Below are positions 6,605 to 11,043 of a stretch of DNA of 11,043 bases, piece after piece. Within the stretch, counting starts at the first letter, position 1. Each line of letters opens with the position of its first letter. This DNA comes from Deltaproteobacteria bacterium (GTDB lineage Bacteria > Desulfobacterota > Desulfomonilia > UBA1062). The position numbers were made by a program, and so were the translations under genes. A model generated the notes under the pieces. The model was not told where the DNA came from and searched no databases. It worked only from the letters and a program-made list of their open reading frames with translations. The stretch covers positions 1-11,043 of the forward strand of contig JAGVNP010000070.1 in assembly GCA_020053185.1 (NCBI GenBank), read 5' to 3'.

Positions 6605-7225
6605 ATGCTGGACAAATTCTTCCAGCTTAAAAGTCTTTACATGCTCTTTTATTGATGTAGTTAATAAAAGAGCATCAGGCCCGAATACCTTTTCTGTAAG
6701 AGTTTTATCTATACTTATTGGTATCACTCCTTGCTGAAGAAGATGGTCATGTGTGCGTAATTGTGCAGAACCCATGAGTTTTTTGCCTTTAATAAGAACA
6801 TCCATGGGAGATTTTCTGGAAAAACATATTTTTGAAGATCTTGCATCACCCTCTTCTACCCTGACATCAATCCCTAATTTAAAAAGCGCGTGAGCGAAAA
6901 CTTTTGAGATAGTACTGTATGTTTCGATAAGGCCCTGTGCAAATATGCCTTTTGTGGGAACAGCAAGTGCATATGTAATATCATCAAAATGAAGCACCGC
7001 ACCTCCGCCTGTTGGACGCAAGATCACCGGAATATCGAGAGTATTGTCATATGGCCTGAACTCTTTCTGATTACGACCTATGGTAATTGCAGGGCTTTGC
7101 CAGTTGTATATCCTTAATATTCCTGCGCTTTTTAAAGACTCAACTTTTTGAAGAAGCTCAAGATCTATTTGCATGTTGGCAATAGGAGAACAACGGCCAT
7201 CCACTATAAGGGTGAGCTGATCCAT
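6560..7225 (-). CDS. Lipoate-protein ligase family protein, possibly a LipM-type octanoyltransferase
   Basis: This single BPL/LPL catalytic domain is 221 residues long, shorter than LplA or LipM of model species. Motifs are RIYNWQSPAITIGRNQ (38-53), RPTGGGAVLH (70-79), and the stretch from Cys134-Phe135 to KGKKLMGSAQLR (146-157) and LLQQGVIPI (162-170). The Lys of K-K-L-M-G-S-A-Q (Lys149) matches the conserved lipoate-site lysine. Cys134 lies where LipM-type octanoyltransferases carry their acyl-accepting cysteine, so octanoyl transfer from ACP is as likely as ATP-dependent lipoate ligation. Motifs of biotin ligase (GRGRRGRxW) are absent. It is the last gene of the operon, 5 bp after accB. 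AAGGGG lies only about 1 nt before the ATG, so coupled translation is likely. A perfect 13-bp inverted repeat sits in its coding sequence near the 3' end. Which reaction it performs cannot be settled from sequence. Confidence 0.85.
   Translation of the reverse strand: MDQLTLIVDGRCSPIANMQIDLELLQKVESLKSAGILRIYNWQSPAITIGRNQKEFRPYDNTLDIPVILRPTGGGAVLHFDDITYALAVPTKGIFAQGLIETYSTISKVFAHALFKLGIDVRVEEGDARSSKICFSRKSPMDVLIKGKKLMGSAQLRTHDHLLQQGVIPISIDKTLTEKVFGPDALLLTTSIKEHVKTFKLEEFVQHLRESFSFLLDVRLF
6641..6675. repeat. Perfect 13-bp inverted repeat inside the lipoate-family gene
   Basis: The arms ATGCTCTTTTATT (6641-6653) and AATAAAAGAGCAT (6663-6675) pair perfectly around a 9-nt loop. The repeat lies in codons for residues about 184-196 of the lipoate-family protein and 36 nt after the stop of the convergent VTT gene. 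It could slow or end transcription arriving from the plus strand, or protect mRNA ends. Neither side has a good T-run, so it is not a textbook intrinsic terminator. Confidence 0.6.
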
Positions 7226-7230
7226 GCCCC

Positions 7231-7641
7231 TTATAATTCTTCGATAATAAAGAGAGGATCTCCGTATTCTACGCGCTCGCCATCTTGCTTTAAGATTGCG
7301 GTTACTGTTCCATCCACATGAGATTCGATTTCGTTCATGAGTTTCATGGCTTCAATAATGCATAGGCACTGACCTTTTGTCACACGATCGCCTACCTGGA
7401 CAAATGGAGCGGTCTCTGGTGAAGCAGAACGGTAGAATGTGCCAACAAGAGGAGATGTCACGGTTACCGTGGGTTTGTCTTTTCCTGATGCTACTGAAAT
7501 CATACGGCCATCAGAGCCTTTTGCGGGCTGGGCAACTCCCCCACTCCGCACAATGCGTATTTTCTCAGGTGTCCACTCAAGGTCAACAATGTCTGTGTTC
7601 TTTATGAGCGCAATAAGTTCTTTTACTGTCTTTAAATCCAT
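7231..7641 (-). CDS. accB: Biotin carboxyl carrier protein of acetyl-CoA carboxylase
   Basis: BCCP carries CO2 on biotin between biotin carboxylase and carboxyltransferase to make malonyl-CoA for fatty-acid synthesis. The 136-residue protein has an N-terminal helix-rich part (1-32), a short linker (33-58), and the biotinyl domain (59-136). EAMKLMNEIE (97-106) puts the biotinylated lysine at 100. The thumb segment typical of AccB, ASPETAPFVQVGDRV (73-87), is present, which separates it from decarboxylase-type carriers. It follows efp by one base and is followed by a lipoate-family gene 5 bp later, whereas accC is the more usual next gene. The start has no strong ribosome binding site of its own (AGGG overlapping the efp stop), so translation is probably coupled to efp. 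Confidence 0.95.
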   Translation of the reverse strand: MDLKTVKELIALIKNTDIVDLEWTPEKIRIVRSGGVAQPAKGSDGRMISVASGKDKPTVTVTSPLVGTFYRSASPETAPFVQVGDRVTKGQCLCIIEAMKLMNEIESHVDGTVTAILKQDGERVEYGDPLFIIEEL

Positions 7642-7642
7642 C

Positions 7643-8206
7643 TTACCCTACTCTCTCAATGTATTCACCGGTTTCTGTGTTTACCTTGATATAATCCCCT
7701 TCATTAATAAAAAGAGGGACCTGTACAGTAGCTCCTGTTTCCAGAGTGGCTGGCTTTGATCCTCCTGAAACCGTGTTGCCCTTGATGCCAGGATCTGTCT
7801 TTTCTATCTTTAGATTCAAAAACATGGGAAGCTCCACATTGATAGGTTTTTTGTTATAGAACAGCACCTCAACCTCGGTATTTTCCTTCAAAAAACCTAT
7901 GGCTTCTCCAAGTTGCTTGGCATTGATTCCAATCTGCTCATATGTACTGCTATCCATAAAATGATAATTCAGATCCTCTTTGTAGAGATACGTCATGCGC
8001 TTATCTTCCAGATCAGGGACATCCACCTTTTCTCCGGAACGAAAGGTCTTATCCAGGACATTTCCGCTAATCAGGCTTTTCATCTTTGTCCTAACAAAAG
8101 CCCCACCCTTGCCAGGTTTCACATGCTGAAAATCGACAATGATAAACGGCTCTTTTGAAAGCTCTATTTTTAAACCTTTTCTAAAATCTGCTGTTGAATA
8201 CTGCAT
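7643..8206 (-). CDS. efp: Translation elongation factor P
   Basis: EF-P binds between the P and E sites of the ribosome and relieves stalling at proline runs. The 187-residue protein is standard length with the KOW-like N-terminal domain and two OB domains. The tip loop KPGKGGAFVRTK (30-41) carries Lys33 at the modified position, so a lysine-type modification is expected rather than arginine rhamnosylation; no modification enzyme gene is nearby. The C-terminal OB signature is visible as P-L-F-I-N-E-G-D-Y-I-K-V-N-T-E-T-G-E-Y (164-182). The ATG lies 10 bp past the stop of the peptidase gene, with GAGG about 13 nt upstream (long spacing). It sits between the peptidase gene and accB, the same order as in many Firmicutes. 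Confidence 0.97.
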   Translation of the reverse strand: MQYSTADFRKGLKIELSKEPFIIVDFQHVKPGKGGAFVRTKMKSLISGNVLDKTFRSGEKVDVPDLEDKRMTYLYKEDLNYHFMDSSTYEQIGINAKQLGEAIGFLKENTEVEVLFYNKKPINVELPMFLNLKIEKTDPGIKGNTVSGGSKPATLETGATVQVPLFINEGDYIKVNTETGEYIERVG

Positions 8207-8216
8207 GCAATAAACT

Positions 8217-9287
8217 TTACCTCACCTTTTTTATTGTTTTTTTATCATTAACAAGATTTGTTATTCTCTGGCAAGCATTATTTGAGATTACAAAGGTATC
8301 TTCTATCCTTACCCCGAATTTATCAGGGATGTAGATGCCTGGCTCAATAGTAAAGACCATCCCTTCTTCGAGTATATCCTCGGATCTCTGGCCGATCGTC
8401 GGGGCTTCATGCACCTCCATACCCATACCGTGCCCAAGGCTGTGTCCAAAATACTTGCCAAATCCATGCTCATCAATATAGCTTCTCGCTATTTCATCGA
8501 CAGTTTTTGCCTCAATCCCGGGCCTTATGCTTCTAATCGCTTTTGCCTGGGCATTATATGCACAATTATAAATATCAGCAAATTTGTCTTTTATATTCCC
8601 GGTCGCTATTGTCACTGTCTGGTCAGAACAGTATCCTTTGTAAATACACCCAAAGTCGATTACCACAACCTCATCAACACAAATCACTTTATCCGAAGCC
8701 ACTCCATGAGGCATTGCCGATCGCGGGCCAGAGGCGACAATAATATCGAATGCCACTGCACTTGCACCCAATCTTTTCATCTCCCACTCAATTGCAAATG
8801 CTATATCCTTTTCTTTTTTCCCGATAATGCCGTTTTCTAAAACAGAATAAAGAGCCTTTTCAGCAATAAGAGATGAGTGTTGAATAATTTCGATCTCATC
8901 TTTTCCCTTTACTGACCTTAAGCTCTTCAACTGACGCCCTATCGGAGTTATCTCGACACCTTTGAGTTTATCTTTCATTGTAATAAAGGTATCTACATCT
9001 ACCATATTGGATTCCAGCCCAAAGCATTTTATTTCATGGCCTTCAATATACTCAAGAACATCAGCCCAGCGCTGCGAGACCTCAATGATTTTTACATCTT
9101 GGCTCTCATTGTTTGCCTGAATCGTGAATCGGGAGTCTAAAAATAAAACTGCATCATTTTTGGTCACAAGCAAGTTCGCATCATCGCCAGAAAATCCGCA
9201 GAGATAGGTAATATTGCGCTTGCCGGAAAACAATATGGCATCAAGTCCCTTGAGGAACGTCCTTGCCTTATTAAGCCTTTGTTCCAT
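8217..9287 (-). CDS. M24 family Xaa-Pro peptidase
   Basis: This metallopeptidase should cut peptides with proline at the second position. From the ATG at 9287 it is 356 residues. An N-terminal creatinase-like domain (about 1-125, with N-I-T-Y-L-C-G-F-S-G at 25-34) is followed by the pita-bread catalytic domain. The five metal ligands are visible: Asp211 (IDFG), Asp222 (S-D-Q-T), His286 (GHSLGHGMG, 281-289), Glu315 (TIEPGIYI) and Glu329 (VRIED). A TTG at 9314 with AGGA 7 nt upstream would add nine residues. I prefer the ATG because M-E-Q-R-L-N-K-A-R matches the normal family start, although it lacks a clear ribosome binding site. From ATG 9287 the gene overlaps aroQ by 17 bp. Sequence does not separate aminopeptidase (PepP-like) from dipeptidase (PepQ-like) use. 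The short length and position before efp match the Firmicutes YqhT group. Confidence 0.92.
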   Translation of the reverse strand: MEQRLNKARTFLKGLDAILFSGKRNITYLCGFSGDDANLLVTKNDAVLFLDSRFTIQANNESQDVKIIEVSQRWADVLEYIEGHEIKCFGLESNMVDVDTFITMKDKLKGVEITPIGRQLKSLRSVKGKDEIEIIQHSSLIAEKALYSVLENGIIGKKEKDIAFAIEWEMKRLGASAVAFDIIVASGPRSAMPHGVASDKVICVDEVVVIDFGCIYKGYCSDQTVTIATGNIKDKFADIYNCAYNAQAKAIRSIRPGIEAKTVDEIARSYIDEHGFGKYFGHSLGHGMGMEVHEAPTIGQRSEDILEEGMVFTIEPGIYIPDKFGVRIEDTFVISNNACQRITNLVNDKKTIKKVR

Positions 9288-9714
9288 ACATTTCGAAAAG
9301 CGCTTCAAGTCCAAAGATGTATCCTACTGGGCCAAGGCCTGATATGGTTCCAAGTGCAATGTCAGATATAAGGCTTTTATGACGAAAAGATTCTCTCCTT
9401 GCAATGTTGCTTATATGCACTTCGACAAAAGGAATATTAATCGATAAAAGGGCGTCCCGTATTGCTACTGAAGTATGCGTATAGCCTCCGGGATTTATCA
9501 CCATCCCATCGATCTTGCTCTCTGAAGCTGATTGAATCTTATCGATGAGTTCTCCCTCATGGTTTGATTGGAAAAACTCTACATCTACATTTAAGCTCTT
9601 GGCTTTTTTTTGGACGATATTTTCTATCTTTTTGAGTGTAATATTTCCATAAACCGACGGCTCCCTTTTCCCCAGCATGTTTAAATTCGGTCCATTTATT
9701 ACAAGTATTTTCAT
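9271..9714 (-). CDS. aroQ: 3-dehydroquinate dehydratase, type II
   Basis: The enzyme converts 3-dehydroquinate to 3-dehydroshikimate, step three of the shikimate pathway. The 147-residue length is typical of the type II dodecameric class. Active-site residues are in place: INGPNLNMLGKREPSVYG (6-23, with Asn12, Arg17 and catalytic Tyr22), NPGGYTH (74-80, with Asn74 and His80), EVHISN (98-103, with His100) and RRESFRHKS (106-114, with Arg111). A strong GGAGGAG ribosome binding site lies inside the end of the TPR gene. The ATG overlaps that gene's TGA by four bases (ATGA), a classic coupled junction. Its position just after aroB and the TPR gene puts two successive shikimate enzymes in one operon. 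Confidence 0.97.
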   Translation of the reverse strand: MKILVINGPNLNMLGKREPSVYGNITLKKIENIVQKKAKSLNVDVEFFQSNHEGELIDKIQSASESKIDGMVINPGGYTHTSVAIRDALLSINIPFVEVHISNIARRESFRHKSLISDIALGTISGLGPVGYIFGLEALFEMYGTKA

Positions 9715-10220
9715 CGTTTAATCTCCTCCAGCCAGCCTTCAAGATTCTTTATTATATGTAAATTTTGCGCACAAAGAGCTTCTTTCTTCATAGCCTGGTC
9801 ATCTGATAAAGAGAGCAGTGTTGAATATATATCTACTGCTTTTTCAAAATATCCTTGCGATGTATAAAGCCTTGCAAGCTCCACTGATGACACATCCATA
9901 AGAACCGTTTGACTTGATGATCCAAGTAGATCTCTTGCCTCATCATCATCGGGACGGAACACAAGGTAGTCACCTATAAATCGCTCGGCAAGATCTACAT
10001 CTCCTGCTTCTTTATGAATTTTTCCGATATAAAAAAGCGCTGGAAAAAGAGAGTCGATATGAGAATAAATAGAGGTAAGAACAGTCAGTGCCTCATTAGT
10101 CTTGCCAAGCTTGTAAAGGGAGATGCCTAAAAGAAGTCTATCTTCGTGGCTCGTTATTTCACTTGATACATCGAGGATTTCAAGAAATCTGCCTTCATCA
10201 AAGGCTTTTTTTATATCCAT
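9711..10220 (-). CDS. Small TPR-repeat protein in the aro operon
   Basis: This 169-residue protein is built mainly of tetratricopeptide-like helix pairs at about residues 29-60 (LLLGISLYKLGKTNEALTVL), 61-95 (FYIGKIHKEAGDVDLAERFI) and 112-145 (ARLYTSQGYFEKAVDIYSTL). It has no signal peptide or membrane helix, so it should be a cytoplasmic adaptor. The partner is not known. I choose the ATG at 10220 because AGGAG lies 8 nt upstream; an upstream TTG at 10256 and an ATG at 10241 give longer versions without such a site. The gene overlaps the end of aroB by 23 bp and shares ATGA with aroQ, so its expression is tied to both shikimate genes. Functional link to shikimate metabolism is inference only. 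Confidence 0.8.
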   Translation of the reverse strand: MDIKKAFDEGRFLEILDVSSEITSHEDRLLLGISLYKLGKTNEALTVLTSIYSHIDSLFPALFYIGKIHKEAGDVDLAERFIGDYLVFRPDDDEARDLLGSSSQTVLMDVSSVELARLYTSQGYFEKAVDIYSTLLSLSDDQAMKKEALCAQNLHIIKNLEGWLEEIKR

Positions 10221-11043
10221 GGAAAAATCTCCTATATGCATCAAGAATGTCAGCAATTTCCATCTTTTTCACCGTAACATCCCCGATACCAGGCGTCAAC
10301 ACAAACTGAATGCCGTCCTTATACGCCTTCTTATCCAGGATAAGAATATCTTTCAGAGCATCAGGCTGTGGCAGGGTTATGCGAGGATCTATGATTTGCA
10401 AATGATTTATCAGACCTTCTATCCTCTTCATATCTTTTTCCTTGAGAAGCCCAAGATCACGGGACAGCCATGAAGCAAACATCATTCCTATTGCAACTGC
10501 ATGACCATGAAGTATTTCAAATTTATAAAGTTTTTCTATTGCATGGCCAAGAGTATGTCCAAAGTTTAATGTCCGCCTCAAACCTCCTTCTTTTTCATCC
10601 GCGGCAACCACATATGCTTTGTCCTTTGCGCACATTTTTACAATTTCTTTGTAATCATACTGACTTGTCACTTCCAGATATTCAAAAAGTGGCTTATCCA
10701 TTATAATCCCGTATTTTACCACTTCCGCAAGGGCACTACTGAGCACTTCGGGCTTTAAAGTTTTAAAAAATTCTACATCGCAAAGAACAAATTCCGGCTG
10801 ATAGAAAGAGCCTATCAGGTTTTTCCCAAAATTATGATTTATGCATGTCTTACCGCCAATGCTCGCATCGACCTGAGCAAGAAGCGTGGTTGGTATCTGT
10901 ATGAATGGTATGCCGCGCATAATGATGCTCGCTGCAAACCCTGCGAGATCACCCACTACCCCGCCGCCGATAGCCACACATGCCCAGGCGCGGTTGATAT
11001 TTGACTTAAGCATGTTATCAATTATCTTTGAAAGAAAAGAATA
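10198..11043 (-). CDS. aroB: 3-dehydroquinate synthase (N-terminus cut by window edge)
   Basis: AroB makes 3-dehydroquinate from DAHP using NAD+ and a divalent metal. The frame stays open to the right edge, giving 281 visible C-terminal residues; about 80 N-terminal residues are missing compared with the usual 360. Motifs seen: AIGGGVVGDLAGF (NAD-binding, about 10936-10974), IPTTLLAQVDASIGGKT (substrate and NAD contacts), and the three metal ligands, Glu in A-L-A-E-V-V-K-Y-G, His in N-F-G-H-T-L-G-H-A-I-E, and His in LHGHAVAIGM. An internal ATG at 11013 is not the real start, because the reading frame and family alignment continue upstream. It is the first visible gene of the seven-gene minus-strand operon, and its end overlaps the TPR gene. 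Confidence 0.95.
   Translation of the reverse strand, partial: YSFLSKIIDNMLKSNINRAWACVAIGGGVVGDLAGFAASIIMRGIPFIQIPTTLLAQVDASIGGKTCINHNFGKNLIGSFYQPEFVLCDVEFFKTLKPEVLSSALAEVVKYGIIMDKPLFEYLEVTSQYDYKEIVKMCAKDKAYVVAADEKEGGLRRTLNFGHTLGHAIEKLYKFEILHGHAVAIGMMFASWLSRDLGLLKEKDMKRIEGLINHLQIIDPRITLPQPDALKDILILDKKAYKDGIQFVLTPGIGDVTVKKMEIADILDAYRRFFHGYKKSL

Noticed and set aside
9288..9314. TTG start at 9314 for the M24 peptidase
   Set aside because: It has AGGA 7 nt upstream, but the nine extra residues do not match the usual family start, which begins at the ATG at 9287. The choice is not certain.
10221..10256. Longer TPR protein from the TTG at 10256 or the ATG at 10241
   Set aside because: AGGAG is ideally placed for the ATG at 10220, and the upstream codons lie within aroB.

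Overview
The window reads as ordinary chromosomal DNA of a bacterium with moderate GC (about low-to-mid 40s percent by eye). It has dense gene packing, good Shine-Dalgarno sequences and sigma70-like promoters. The gene set suggests a Gram-negative anaerobe of the broad Deltaproteobacteria/Desulfobacterota type: a divergent K+-independent membrane pyrophosphatase, a DUF374 acyltransferase, a DUF362 protein with a Cys-rich tail, and an aroQ-peptidase-efp-accB cluster. That assignment is inference from gene content and is not secure. No mobile element, CRISPR array, tRNA or rRNA was seen.

Left part (1-1880). A partial enoyl-CoA hydratase/isomerase gene runs leftwards off the edge. It is divergent from a DUF374 lysophospholipid acyltransferase-like gene, and both promoters lie in the 126-bp space between them. 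The acyltransferase is convergent with, and overlaps, pth (peptidyl-tRNA hydrolase). A strong hairpin terminator at about 1834-1861 separates pth from hppA.

Middle part (1882-6604). hppA encodes an 803-residue membrane pyrophosphatase with an N-terminal signal-like segment and a convincing promoter about 100 nt upstream. A 285-bp spacer holds that promoter and several dyads. On the other side, a plus-strand pair encodes a DUF362 protein and a TVP38/DedA-type (VTT) membrane protein. An 11-codon open frame overlaps the stop of the first gene and the start of the second.

Right part (6560-11043). Seven minus-strand genes form one tight operon whose head lies beyond the window: aroB (partial), a small TPR protein gene, aroQ, an M24 Xaa-Pro peptidase gene, efp, accB, and a lipoate ligase/octanoyltransferase family gene. 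Junctions run from a 23-bp overlap to a 10-bp gap. The operon mixes shikimate-pathway enzymes, a translation factor, the biotin carrier of acetyl-CoA carboxylase and a lipoyl-pathway enzyme. Its order aroQ-peptidase-efp-accB matches a neighbourhood well known from Firmicutes such as Bacillus. The operon ends convergently into the VTT gene with a 45-bp overlap, and a perfect 13-bp inverted repeat lies inside the last gene.

I found no clear undescribed system. The best leads are the coupled minicistron between the DUF362 and VTT genes, the Cys-rich tail of the DUF362 protein, the divergent pyrophosphatase, and the hairpin inside the lipoate-family gene.
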